Shown one piece after another: positions 46,640 to 59,513 of a stretch of 64,000 nt of DNA. A program made the position numbers and the translations under genes. Origin of the DNA: Apostichopus parvimensis (taxonomy: Eukaryota; Echinodermata; Holothuroidea; Aspidochirotida; Stichopodidae); contig KN882599.1 of assembly GCA_000934455.1 (NCBI GenBank), forward strand, positions 3,859-67,858. Direction: 5' to 3'. Under the pieces are notes generated by a model that did not search any database, was not told the origin of the DNA, and saw nothing but the letters and a program-made list of their open reading frames with translations. How positions within the stretch are numbered: position 1 is the first letter of the stretch; each line of letters opens with the position of its first letter.

Positions 46640-47335
46640 ATTCCAAGTTTTTCCGCGGAAAACTTTGATTATCGATCGATAATCCAGTTTTATCAACCGA
46701 AAATCCAGGTTTTTCAACATTAAACTTGGATGATTGCTAGAACAACCTGGAATATCACTGTTAAACTTGGATTATTAATGAAAAACTTGGATTATCACTC
46801 TAAAAACCTAAATTATTACTGGAAAATCCAGATTTATCACAGATAAACCTGGATTTTCACATGAAAAACCTGGATTACCAGTTCAAAACTTGGATTATCT
46901 TTCGATAAATCTGGATTAACAATCGAAAACCTTGTCTTTACAACTGATATGTTAAGTCCTATTCTAGCATCCATATATGTCATGCTCAGACCAATCAGTT
47001 TAGTTCCTAGAAGTCTAAGAACCGTCTGTTCCCAGTTTATTGGTTAAATTCTTGGATTATAATCCAGGTTTCTTGACCGATAATCCAAGTTTTTTAACAG
47101 ATATACAAAGTTTCTTGAAAACCCAGGTTTTTCAGATGAAAAACGTGGATTCTCAACTGATAATCCATGATTTTCTTTAAAAACCTGGTTCTTCGACCTA
47201 TAATCTACGTTTTTCACTGCTAATCTAGGTTTTTTCGCCGATAATCCTGATTTTTCGACCAACAGTCCAGGCTTTTCGACCAATAATCCAGGTTTTTCGC
47301 AGATTACCTAGGTTTCTCTCTGAAAATGTAGGTGT
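46640..47335. repeat. Degenerate TGGATTATC / GAAAAACC array in two opposed halves
   Basis: Two blocks (about 46640-46935 and 47045-47335) of words spaced near 20-24 bp. The first block mainly reads AAAACTTGGATTATCA, the second mainly the inverse GATAATCCAGGTTTTTC. They flank about 110 bp of other sequence, so the whole is a loose inverted repeat. Units are highly diverged. Confidence 0.75.
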
Positions 47336-49079
47336 TTCAATGAACGATCAAACATTTTCATTGCTAACACCATTTAGCTGCAACAATCTATTATTAGATT
47401 ATTAGATAGATGCATTCCCCCAAATCTTGCCTTATTGCGCAACTGCAGTTTCCCCCATTGCGCAATGCAAACTTGGTTGTCAGGGTTAACCCTGAGCATT
47501 CATTGGTAGAATAAATTTAAAGTGAAGTAGATCTCTACTTCATTCTTCAAGGTAGATGAAGGATAGATAAGTTAGTTGCTAATGATAGCCCACCTCACAT
47601 TTATCCCAAGTTGAAAGGCTTGCACAATTGGGCTGGTGAGAAACAAGTAAATATTCCAACAAGACAAACAAGGTAAGAAGATGAAGGTGACAAAAAAAAA
47701 TAATAAGAGCTGCCAATGGTCTGTCTTTCACAACATAATAGGGAGAATTAGAATTTTCCATCCTCAATAAATATAAAATGGGAAAAGTGTGAGGTTGCCT
47801 TAGAAACCAGGAGACTCCTGGTAAAAACATGAGGATGGTCAGTCTGCAAAACTCAAAATTTGTGATAAATATAAGCCTTTAATTCTAGTTTTTTCTTGTC
47901 ATGCATGATATGATAAATACCTTAATCAAGGGCAAAACCCAGTTTATCTTCAATTACTAAATTCTTCTATAACATTTCAATTCCTAAGGTTAACTTAAAT
48001 GGGATGTCCAGACTTCAATTAGAACTTGTGCACGCATGTAAATATTCATATTATATGGCCGGGCTTTATTGCAGTCCTAAAGGGAAAATCTCTTCCAGAA
48101 AAAAAAATGTTCAAAGTTGTAAATTTTTCGACTTTTACATCACCATTTGAAGTTAGATTTGAATAGAAAGGATGCCAACAGTGTTAGTCTATCAAGACTG
48201 GTCCATAACATCAGTCTGAAGCAATCTAGTTGTTACAATATGCTTAAAGAGTGTTAACGATAAAAAAATATATAATACTGGATATGAAGGAAAGGGATCT
48301 CGGATACACAAAATGTAAGTTTAAATTCATAATATAAATCACATATACTGCATACTTTCGAGTGGTTTAGTTCCACCTTCCAACTACTGTTTGTGATTCC
48401 AACTATAGGATGAGAAAAGACTTAAACTCATACAGGTCTCAAGGCAGAACACTGGAAAGAAGCCTAATATTTCCCTAAACTGTGTATGAGTTAATATTTA
48501 TGGTATTATAACAGAATACTTAAGAGAGATCTACCCTATCACCTTTCCCTGTGTTGCTTCTTAGAAGCACTGCCTCATTTCTTAGGAGAGGTGTAAACAA
48601 GAGGACAGAGTAACTTCCTGTCTGGCCCATGTTTGGTCCTTACCATAAGTATTTAAGTTGTCCATTCTATCTCTTACAAGTCAGTAAAAGTGCTAATAGC
48701 AGTAGTACCAGATTTTGCAGTAGCTTAAAAGTATAGCTTATTCCATCATGTAGTAGTAAACAGTTAGTTTAAAGTAGCTTGCCCATCAGTAGGCAAACTT
48801 CAATTTATCATCAAGCCCCCAACTACATTAATTGTATCGTCGCTTCTCTTTCTCGTATCTTGCTTGTTCAGTCTGGACCGCTCGTTCGGCAAGTCCGTTT
48901 GATGCCCAGTGTGGCCAACCACATTTAACATATGGTTACACTTTAGACATAGTTAGGTCACTTGATGTACCTTAACATACTTGACTGGATGTGATCGGGC
49001 ATTCATTAAGAAGATTTAAGGCAATTGTACTATTTCGAGGGGGGCGGGGGGGGGGGGGGGGGGGGGGGGCACAGGTTCA
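47336..49079. other. Intergenic, no gene seen
   Basis: AT-rich with one run of about 30 G (49039-49069, beside a single C). No coding recognised. Confidence 0.4.
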
Positions 49080-49960
49080 CTTTTGATTGTTTCAGGTAAT
49101 GGATAGCGGCTCATTGCGTCGGCATTAGCATGTGCCTATGTGGGTTTGAAGCTTAGATTGTACTCATACATTGCATGAGTAAGAGCCCAACACTGAATGC
49201 GCGCCGATGCCTATGGCGGTATTGCGGGACTCTCAGTTAGCAAGCCAAGCAGCGGTTTGTGATCAGTAACCAGTGTAAAATGTCGCCGGTAAAGACAGGA
49301 GTGAAATTTCTTTACGCCAAACACACATGCCAATCCTTCCTTTTTGATTTGCGCATAATTCTTTTCTGCTTGTGTCAAGCTGCGGGACACAAACCCAATG
49401 GGTTGCTCTGTGCATCTTCCGTTTTGTGTGCTAACACAGCACCAATCCCATATGCAGATCTATGTATCGCAAGACAAAATCAATTCTTTTGAAGGACCAT
49501 ACAGAACCAAAACTTGTGACGACATTATCCAAGTCTTTAGAGTTCTTGATGGCAGTTCCCTCACTTTTTGTCTATTTCCATTTAATGTCCTTCTTTAATA
49601 AATCATAAAGTGGAGCCAAGGCAGTAGACAAATCCGGTAAAAACTACCTGTAGCAGGTAAACAGACCCAGGTATGACTTCATGGGTACTATTGATAACCA
49701 CATAATGGTTGGAATCTTCATCCAACTTTAATTGCTGATATGCATGACTCATATCTAGTTTAGGAAAAGTCTTTTTACCCCCTATTGTCGCAAAAAGATC
49801 CTCCATTTTGGGAATTGGGTATTGGTCCAACTTTGAAGCTTGTTTAACTGTAACCTAGTTATAGTCACACCGCAAAATTTGTATGGAAGCTTTAGCCGAT
49901 TTCAAAGTGGGAACTATAGGTGCGGCCCAATCTGCAAACTGTATTGGTTTATGATGCCCT
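49080..49960 (-). mobile_element. Ty3/Gypsy LTR retroelement remnant (RT and RNase H parts)
   Basis: On the minus strand, reverse-transcriptase-like and then RNase H-like sequence of the Ty3/Gypsy type can be recognised in the expected order. It is a fragment without recognised gag, integrase or terminal repeats, and clearly broken, with several breaks. An old insertion. Confidence 0.85.
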
Positions 49961-50149
49961 CTTCCTTTAAAGGCATTTTCTAGTGCACCAGAATGCATTG
50001 TGATTTCGATGATGTAACATGAGCAGTTTTCTTCATGAATCTGACATACTGTAGAGTGTACAATGTATAGTGTACAACATACTTGATCCTAGTAATTACA
50101 GTGAAAAGCATTGTGATGTGATGTGACCAACAATAAATTCACAATGACA

Positions 50150-50530
50150 CAGACTGTCCTGAAATGACTATTGACCTCAACAACAGGCTTCTTGTACTAA
50201 ATGTGATAGATACAGCAACATACTAAATATGACATCTGTCCTTTGTTGGAATATTGAGTAAAACATGGTTTTCACAATTTGAACCCTGTAGACCCTGTTG
50301 ACCTCCACCAAAAACAATAGGCTTCTTGTACTCAATGTGGTACTACTACACACTAAATATGAGATCTGCCCATGCTTCCCTTCTTTTGATATCGAGTTTA
50401 AAAGGTTTTCACAATTTGACCCCTGGTGACCCTTAAACGACCTTTGACCTCCACCAAAAACAAAAGGCTTCTTGTACTCAATGTGGTACTTCTACACACC
50501 AAGCATGAAATTGGTCCCTACTTTAGATAT
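50150..50530. repeat. About three tandem ~125-bp units (GGCTTCTTGTACT family)
   Basis: GACCTCCACCAAAAACAA, GGCTTCTTGTACTCAATGTG, ACACTAAATATGA and GGTTTTCACAATTTGA recur in order three times. This is the inverted relative of repeats at 30560-32000. Confidence 0.75.
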
Positions 50531-52239
50531 TGTGTTTACGAGCTGGGTGTCACAAATGCACGCACACGCATCTGAAAAATGTTCCTTTATGCCGAGAAAA
50601 TAAATCCTTGTCACCACTTCATGTGGTATTCCAGCTTCTGTACAGGAAGGAGATAAATAACCAATCAATAGCATGAGTACGAGAGTATAGGTCTGTTCTA
50701 TTCAATATCTGAAATATCTCTGGTATGTATGGGTAACCTGAGAGTAGGTTTATAAGTTTGGAGGGTTTACAACAGATTTTCCTTTCTTGGAGCCGGTCAA
50801 GAATAAAATGTCAAGATTCAAATGTCTCATTGGACAGTTCTCGTTTTGCCTTGCCCAACTCAAGTTACATCATGCTTCTTGGCCGCCACCCATTGTAACA
50901 GAATTTTGCAGGAACATCTTCTTTATGTCTGCTACATATAGAAACGTAGATGAAAACTTCATGCGAAGCACCTCGGTGTCAACCCTATGTCTAATTTTAG
51001 ATTACCGCGTAGCGTACATAGCCGCGTCATCGTTAACAATAGGCGTTGTCTTCATGACGTAGGCTGACGTTAGGCTATACACAATTGTAAGTCTACAAAA
51101 GTGATATCCCTTCATTTCGGCTAGCCTCTGTAATTTTACAACCTCTCCGCCATGCTGTTTTGCAAAAAATTAACAATGTAAAAGCGACCGACGATATCTG
51201 TATTTAAACGATAAATGTAGATCAATTTAAAATTGCCATATACCCATAAGGCCTAAGTTAATGTTAGGCTAACTAACGGTTTTTTTTTACCTTACACATT
51301 TACTGTAACATAACATGTAACTGTACGCATAAGTTAGATTTTAACTTACATGCTTAAAGTAAAGCAATATTACAAATGACACTTCTTAATTTACTTTACC
51401 AAATACGTTAGATAATCGGTACTTCATGTGTAAGAGTTAAGACGACATCCAGATATTTCGAGAGGAGAATCATATATATTTTTGCGCACGGGTATAGCAA
51501 TTAAGTACTTCTTATGCGACCTTAGTTGACCCCGGTAATACTACGCTAGATTAAATACAATGCACGCATGAATAGTAATAATACGAATTTTTAGAACTAA
51601 ATTCAAAATAAAAGCAAAAAATGATATATAGACCCCAAGTTTCCATGTGTTGCATTGTGTATTAGTGACTAAGACCATGGAGCTATCTGTTTATAGCTCC
51701 ATGCTAAGACCGAACAACACCTACAAGGTATTGCGACGTTATAGTGTAACTACACTTGTTTTACAGTTAATGAGCTCAGAGTCAGAGCAGTTTTCTTGAA
51801 GCCCCGCCCCCAAAATTTGTTCTGTCGTATGAAATTTCGCGAAACTGCTTGAGATATACCCCTCTGGTTTCGAATAATCCAATGAAGGCGTCGCTAGCCA
51901 ACATGATGCGGTAAGTTGAATCTCACAACTTTTATTTTTCGTAATAAAACAGTAAACAATTATATTTTGTCGTACTTTTCTGATAAATATCCATTGAATT
52001 CGGCGCTTTTTTTCATGGCTCCAAAAAGTGCCGTTAAACTTGCCGTGCACTTGACTTCGTTACAGGAGAAAAATGCACATTTATGGCAAAATTGGCTATA
52101 TTGGACTATGCACTTTTTATTGATACCAAATTCGCAATTGGAAATGCCCTAGTCTTGTCAATAATTTAAGTATAATCTTACGGCAAAACACAGCGCTATG
52201 TAATACAGATGTTAGGATTTTGTATTGGTTCTGCGGATA
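50531..52239. other. Intergenic, no gene supported
   Basis: Short open frames only (up to 103 codons at 52050-51739), none with a recognisable family. Confidence 0.4.
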
Positions 52240-52365
52240 CATCTCTATGTTCCGACATCTATGTTCCGACATCTATGTTCCGACATCTATGTTCCGACAT
52301 CTAGGGCCGACATCTCTATGTTCCGACTTCTCTATATTCCGACGTCTCTATAAGTTCCGACAAAA
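52240..52365. repeat. 14-16-bp minisatellite ATCTATGTTCCGAC
   Basis: About eight tandem units of ATCTATGTTCCGAC and variants (ATCTCTATGTTCCGAC, ATCTAGGGCCGAC). Confidence 0.92.
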
Positions 52366-52369
52366 AAAA

Positions 52370-52640
52370 TAATTCGGGACAATTTTTTTTATCCAAAAAA
52401 TCGTTTGCACCAAGAAAGAAGTTTTCAGACCCTAATATTTTTGTGACCGAAATCTTTTTGGTCTAACATTATTTTGGACCAACATTTTTTTGAACCAACA
52501 TTTTTTGGGATCAAAATCCCCCCCCCCCCAAATGTGACCCAAAATTTGTTGTGCCCAAACAGTGCTTGTGACCAAAAAGGTTGTTTCATTTTTTGGACAC
52601 AAATTCTTTCGACCAAACTTTGAGACCAAAAAAGAATACT
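52370..52640. repeat. Degenerate GACCAA-centred array
   Basis: Successive words such as TTTTGGACCAACATTTTTTT, TGAACCAACATTTTTT, TGTGACCAAAAAGG and TTCGACCAAACTTTGA at near-regular spacing, directly after the ATGTTCCGAC minisatellite. Confidence 0.65.
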
Positions 52641-52902
52641 GCAAGCGGCGCGGCGTGATAAATTTTTGTTGGTGCCCCGCGATGTTTTGTGTCCACACTG
52701 CAGGCGAATTTTGTTTTAATGCTCAAGCGATATCTATAGTTTTCACGTTGACCCGTCCTACAGATATGTAATTTAACAAAGCCCGGGCAATGATTGGTCA
52801 CACACCACGAGGTCGCGTGGAGTGTGGACATATGATATGGCAAGCCGTTTTAGTTTTTATTCACTATTTGATTATATCACTAATTATTTGATGCACTCCT
52901 AG

Positions 52903-53264
52903 CAAGGGCGTAGGAACCGGGGGATGGGGCGCCAGCCCCCCCCCCCAGTGAAAATTATGGGGGCGGAAGTATCATTCCGCCCCCCGCTTTGCAAGTCAGA
53001 AAACCCCTTTTTCATTTCCAAATGAGAAAAAAATCTCATTTGGAGCACCAAATTGCATCTAAGGCCAGGTGAAAATGCAAAATTATTTACAAAATGGAGT
53101 GGGTGTTGAAGTGTGCTATATATTGCACCAAATTGCATCTGAGGCCACCTGGAAATGCAAAAAAAATCCAAAGGGGAAGGGGCACAACCCCTTAGACCCC
53201 TCCCCCAGGCCGGCCATCAGTCTACAGCCCCCCCCCCACTCAAAAGTACCTTCCTACGCCACTG
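52903..53264. mobile_element. hAT-type MITE, 362 bp, perfect target duplication
   Basis: Starts CAAGGGCGTAGGAACCGG and ends CCTTCCTACGCCACTG. Perfect 8-bp duplications ACTCCTAG lie at 52895-52902 and 53265-53272. The interior has GCCCCCCCCCC runs and two copies of GCACCAAATTGCATCT. Ends resemble those of the 13095 element (GGGCGTAG). Confidence 0.9.
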
Positions 53265-53272
53265 ACTCCTAG

Positions 53273-55840
53273 TAAAATTTCACCAGGAGCCGGTCAGTAT
53301 GGCACCTACCTAAATCCTGGTTATTTGCACCGGGATATCCTGGTTACACGTGACCCCAATCCTGGTTAGAGTTCTTTCACCCCATCTTGATTAACCAGGA
53401 TTAATACGGCCGAAATTCCCTTTCCACTCCTTTTTGTGTGTCTTTTGTCAATAACGATTGGATTAAACAACTTTCCTTAGTCAAATTCAACCATTACCAG
53501 ACCTATACATTGGTTAATGTCTGAGAAATTGACCTTCGAAAATGGTTAGTTTTACCTAAATAAATATTAAAATAAATAAAACTTAAATATTAATGAGAGT
53601 GACGTCAAGAAACCCCGTGCATATTCTACAAGAAAAGAAAGCAATTTTCGCACAACTGGGGACTGACTGTGTAGCGATTTAATACGGCTCTGCTACGGAA
53701 ACTTGAACAGTGCCACCATTCACAGTGTAATCTACAACAATGTGCAGATTTTTATTTGTGACTTCTCGCTCGTCACTAGAAAATGCAGAGAGACAATGTT
53801 CCAGTACAGTGTCGTGGACGTGGGAACTAAGCTAGCTATTAAAATGTTTGTGTGGTGGGAGGTGGTGATGGTGTGAACAGTTGTGTGCACGAAGTAGGGC
53901 GGGGGGGGGGGTGATCGAATTTATTGATATTTATTACCACAACCTTGTATTAGCATACACCATTTGACATCTATTTTTGGTCTAGCTCTTAAGTAGCCCC
54001 CTTTACTCATTCAGGTCACTAAATCATTCAGGGTAATTTGGGATCGAGTTTATTATTAAGTATAGTACAAACTTGTGCTTAGAGCTATATATATGAAAGT
54101 TAGGTATATACCTAACTTTTATTGTAAATGTGCCTTAGAATGCACCATGCATTTGACGTTTTAACAATCCTGGTGGGAGGACTCCCAGTCCAACTTAAAT
54201 ATAAGTCCACTTCAATGAAGATCACCCCCCTCGATCCTTTAAAAAAATCCTTCATTCGACTTTGGCTCTTCCAATAGTTCAGCTTCCCCTATCTTTAACA
54301 GTCGGGGTAAATTTTGAATTTGATATCCCCTCCCCCCCCCCCCTGCACACGCACACATTTGAAATCCTGTGCATGCCATAGGACCCATGGCGGGGCTATA
54401 TTTCACTAACCCCACATAAGCTTGTACATGGTTTTCAATAGGCCTATCCAGAACTGATATCAGATTCAATCATCAGAATCTTGTAGGAGGATGTATAGCC
54501 TATAGTATAATTAGTAGTTTTCAAGAGTTGTATCTTCCTGCCTCCCCCCTCCCCCTCCCTTCTACGGGGCAACTTTAATTTTGGGCACAGTCGGACAAAG
54601 AACAATGTTTTGCTGCTGGGATAGGAATTATGGTTTTGATATCTTCCATGGAAAAATGACTGGTTTTTATAATACAATAGTCTAGCATGGGAATCTCGAC
54701 TTTTGTACCTCTAAAAAAATTCCACTACGAATTCGAAATTGTATATTATTCTCGAAATTATCTATTTTCCCGACTCTTTTTAATTGTTGTAGTTAGAGGT
54801 TTAGCGTTACCAAAATAAAGTTTCGATTCCAATTTCCTAATATCAGATTGTTTATCCCAGACTAATCACTTTTATTATCCAAATAGTGGCTATCAATAGT
54901 TCAACTTGATCTGCAAAATTTCGACTATAGTGAGCCAATCATTTTTGACTCTCTCAAAATTATTATGCAAAATTATTATGCTGACTATTATGCTGTCAAT
55001 GTTAAAAGCTTGGGCTATTGACTCAATCATACTTGCCACATACCAAAATCTCTCATAAGCTGAACAATTTACTCGAAAATCTAAAATCTAAAAGTTTCAA
55101 CTTGATTCTCGAAATTTCATCATTTTGTATGAAATCGTTTAAACAATTTGCCACAATTTTGTAAAAAACATCGGCCTTTATTCTCGGAATTTTTTTAACC
55201 TCAAATTTGGATTGTTTTCTCGAACATAAATTTTACGATTCAAGAGTTCGAATTTCCGCAAATTATCGACTTTTTATCTTATATAGGAACTCGACAATTG
55301 ATTCCAAAATCGACTCAACATCAATTTTTTTTAAAATAATTTTTCTTTAAATGTTACTATTTAAACGTTCAATATTTCAAACTGTCGTAGATTTTTTCAA
55401 GGCCAAATACGCCAAAAATTGTCCCTCCGGGCCCCCATTCATCGTCAGTCGGGAAGGGGGAACAGCCGGGTACGTATAGTGGATCAGTCGGGGGTTTTGG
55501 AACTTCAGCCATAGGAGAACTATACGTGCCACCCCACTGTTCACGCAAATTAGTAGGTTCATATTACCGCAACCTATAGCTTGCACTTAATTGGGGCATC
55601 TATAATGTCGACCTAATCTAATTTAAAGTGAAATACATCGTTTGAATATGTTCTGAGGAAAAGGTTCCCAGATCCCCCACATATGCCAGAGTCGGCTTCT
55701 ACCAGTGCATTCCCCTGGCAGCTATACACCCTTTCTTAAATCCCTTTTTTTCCATATAACTTGAAACTTTCCCTCTACCCCGTCCCACGTCCTTTAAATT
55801 ATATGCAAACCATTGCAAGGTTTTCCTACCCTGGGGCGGC
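53273..55840. other. Intergenic, no gene supported
   Basis: Contains A/T-rich stretches with recurring CTCGAAATT and TTCGACT words (54700-55390), a possible further degenerate array. No coding recognised. Confidence 0.4.
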
Positions 55841-56530
55841 GATTTGTTTCAAATATTGGGAGGGGGGACATTTGCTTGGATGCAGGCGAATTACTATCAA
55901 AGCGGAGTGCCACCATTGGTTGGCGCGCAGCGTATACATGAAAATTTCTGGTTTTGATAGCCCCCCAGATCACCGGAAATGGCACTTCTCGGGCTTGAAA
56001 ATGACCAACCAGATGTACACTTTTGCATGAGAACCAAGTTTTTCCCAATAGTGTTTTTCATTCATAACCTTTTTCAAGATTGTCACAAGTCACACATCAT
56101 GTTCGACCTCATCGCATCTCCTGTGGATCATTGCTTTTGTAGGTAATTCTACGTAACGCCCCACAATACCCGTCAGCCCCACTTTTCAAGGTTTTAAGCC
56201 CGTTGTTTGTTCAGAAATTGAATAATAAATTCACTTCAAAACATACCCATAATGTTGCACAAAATTTCATCTATGGACAACCAATATAGAAAAAACCCCT
56301 TCATCCCCAACAGACCGGTCAAAATTGCACGAGTAGAGGGAAGTATGATGAAGAATATACGTTGGTCAAGGAATTTTCGAAAATTCAGACATAGTTAATT
56401 TATTGGTGTACAAATATTAAAACCTCTAATAACAGCTACTATAAACCTTCGATATCATAAAAAAATATGCTCGAGGGGGGGGGCGGTCTCCACCCTTCGC
56501 CCCCCCCCCACTTGGCTACGCGCCTGCGGT
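55841..56530. repeat. Dispersed repeat with GCGCCACC / TTGGCGCG motif, copy 1
   Basis: AAGCGGAGTGCCACCATTGG, TTGGCGCGCAGCG and CCGGAAATGGCACTTCTC, ending near CTTGGCTACGCGCC. Copy 2 of the core is at 57460-57640. Probably a non-autonomous element; ends not resolved. Confidence 0.55.
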
Positions 56531-56893
56531 TAGAAATCTTGTAGGAAACAGGTCAAATGGAAACCCAGTGAACCCATATCGTTGTGGATCATATATGATT
56601 TTACGTACTTACACTCATACACAAGAGATGTACAGACATAGGCCTATATGATAATAATCATGAGTGACAACATGCTTTACGGTCACAGGTCACAGAAACG
56701 ACCACGAAGAGTCATTTACCTCATGCAACATGTGTTGGATGAAGTTTTAGCCACCGCCAAATATGATTTGGATAACTAATCTCACGCATTATTTTCTATT
56801 TATTGCCACACAAAAAAATTATGCCACCAAATGTTCACTCGGGGGGTGGGGGTGGGCTATTAGATACTACCGTATATCCCCACCTAAAATATT

Positions 56894-57347
56894 NNNNNNN
56901 NNNNNNNNNNNNNNNNNNNNNNNNNNNNNNNNNNNNNNNNNNNNNNNNNNNNNNNNNNNNNNNNNNNNNNNNNNNNNNNNNNNNNNNNNNNNNNNNNNNN
57001 NNNNNNNNNNNNNNNNNNNNNNNNNNNNNNNNNNNNNNNNNNNNNNNNNNNNNNNNNNNNNNNNNNNNNNNNNNNNNNNNNNNNNNNNNNNNNNNNNNNN
57101 NNNNNNNNNNNNNNNNNNNNNNNNNNNNNNNNNNNNNNNNNNNNNNNNNNNNNNNNNNNNNNNNNNNNNNNNNNNNNNNNNNNNNNNNNNNNNNNNNNNN
57201 NNNNNNNNNNNNNNNNNNNNNNNNNNNNNNNNNNNNNNNNNNNNNNNNNNNNNNNNNNNNNNNNNNNNNNNNNNNNNNNNNNNNNNNNNNNNNNNNNNNN
57301 NNNNNNNNNNNNNNNNNNNNNNNNNNNNNNNNNNNNNNNNNNNNNNN
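56894..57347. other. Assembly gap (454 N)
   Basis: Run of N. The flanks belong to a repeat present on both sides, which probably caused the gap. Confidence 0.98.
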
Positions 57348-57459
57348 CCTTTTTTATCGGCAAACCAAATTTCATTACGGATGCGGTCCGTCTAGCTATT
57401 CATTTCGCAAAAAAGTAAAAACTACTTTCGGTCAATTATATAGTAACAAATTGTGACAC

Positions 57460-57780
57460 GGTTAGACAGGCGCTTTGCGAGGAATTTGCCAAGGGAGGGG
57501 CGAAGCTTGTGGGCAAACTATCTAAGCGTAGCGCCACCATAAGTTGGCGCGAAGCGCAAGAGAAAATTTTGGCCGAAAATGCCTCCCATGCAGATCGCTG
57601 GAAATGGCACTTCCCATGCCTTGTAAGTACTTACAAGTACCTTGCATCTAAGCATTTTCTATTTTGAAATTACTAGCGATATCATAAAAAAATATGCTTA
57701 CAAAAAAAACTATGCCACCAAATATTGGGGGGGGGGATATTAGATACTATATCCCCCACCTAAACTATTGGGGACATGTC
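57460..57780. repeat. Dispersed repeat, copy 2
   Basis: AAGCGTAGCGCCACCATAAG, TTGGCGCGAAGCG and GCTGGAAATGGCACTTCCC parallel 55900-56000. ATGCCACCAAAT through TTAGATACTA then parallels 56820-56880. Confidence 0.6.
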
Positions 57781-59374
57781 CCCCCGTCCTCCCCCCCCCA
57801 TGATCGCCGCCCATGTTCCTACCAAAAAATCTCTCCCCACTTCGATCGTCGTTCTCAATTCTCAGTCCCTTTCTGCTCCTTTCCCTTTCTACTCCCACCC
57901 CCCTCCCCCGCCCCCATTGCCTTTCCCTTTCAGTTTCCTTTACCCGTGCCGTGACTATCCCCTTCTGAAATTCTCGTTACCCGAGTCCCGCGTGCTCATT
58001 TTCCATTCTCAATACATTTACACTCATTTCTAGCTGTAATATATCCATAAAATTTAATACCAAACTGGTTTCAATTGCAACTTTTGCGTTTTGTCCTAAA
58101 TCATTCTACAAATATTCACTCAATATTCATACCAATGCATAATAGAAAATAGTTCGATTTCTTTGCACTATTTACGTACTCTTTGAAATCACATCCAAGT
58201 ACAAAAAAGGCTTTGCGTAGTAAACAACTTACGCTGTTAGTAAAGGCCATAGTGCCATTTACATACAAACACACATACATACATAATCACACACATACAT
58301 GTATAAATACGATACCTCGAAATGTACACATGTACTAATACTATGCCTGCGCATAGCACAATCATAATAATAGCTAGGCCTAGGATAGACATTGCTACAC
58401 TTATTAACGGACCTCGATCAACACCAGCTCATTTTCCATTGAGGCGAGCTCGACTTTTACGGTTAAAGCGTCATATTTTATTCATGTCTTCAATCAATAT
58501 GTTATGCTAGAAGCGAAGGACACAGACAAATAACACCTTTACTTATAACATGTAAGTATATGCTGAAGCAAAAAAAGCCATCAAGTTTGGTAGCTTAGGC
58601 TGACCTTACTTGTAATGTAAGTCTACGTACTGTAGTGTAAACCTGTGTTAGGCATTTTTGTACTTTTTTTCCCCCAAGGCCTAGCTTAAAGTTAATGTAA
58701 CTTAAACCTAGGTTCAGACAGTTGTTCACCATTCATTGGATTTTAATAGGGTAATTGTGAGACTAACTTGGCAATGAGAATGATGGTCTGACCAAGTCTA
58801 AACCATAGTCCATAGTAGGCCTAGTATTAGTAAGGCCTATAATTCCTAATGTAAGTATATCATTATCAATATACATGTGCTGTATGGCGTATGTGGAGCA
58901 TAATTTGTAATATACTGTGGACATTATGCCATCTTTGTTAAATTTGTAAAGCATTTTTAAACTATCTTTAAAGCTAAATATGCCATTCAGTAACTAATGC
59001 ATGGGGCCTAATTCCCCAATACTTTCAGTGAAATGAAAGACGGTTCTTTTCATCATTTTACTTCATTGTATTAATAGAAGGAAATTGTAGACCTGTATAA
59101 GAAAATTAACTACTGTATGTCCAGACGAGGCCAACTGGGCAACTGTGGTAGGTAAGATCAGGGAGCTGCTAGTATCGCTCTCCCTGGTAAGGGTTGTTGT
59201 ATTGTACAGTACATCATAGTATGTAGGGCTAAATAAAACTACTTGCTTCTAAATGAGAAACTTTAACAATTAACCTTTTGTTCTTTATCAAGGGTGCAGC
59301 AAGTTTGTCACTTCTTTTTGATGTGTGGGCACCCTCCTTGAACTGGGGTGTCCAAGGACAACCAATTTTGCAAG
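57781..59374. other. Upstream region of REV3L
   Basis: Pyrimidine-rich block (57780-57950), a CA/CATA microsatellite (58255-58310), then AT-rich sequence up to the REV3L start. It presumably holds the promoter; no element could be assigned. Confidence 0.35.
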
Positions 59375-59513
59375 ATGTTTTCATCTCGCATAGTATTGGT
59401 CAACCATTACCTCCATGCTCCTATCCCAGATTTGGATGTGGTGTTTTCCGACTTTCGAAATTCTAAAGTGACACAGGTTCCCGTCCTTCGAATTTTTGGA
59501 TCGACCCCAGCAG
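59375..59513 (+). CDS. REV3L: REV3L exon 1 (coding)
   Basis: ATG at 59375, donor CAGCAG/GTACGT. Encodes MFSSRIVLVNHYLHAP to FGSTPAG, ending phase 1 exactly where human REV3L also has ATPAG/QKTC. Confidence 0.93.
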
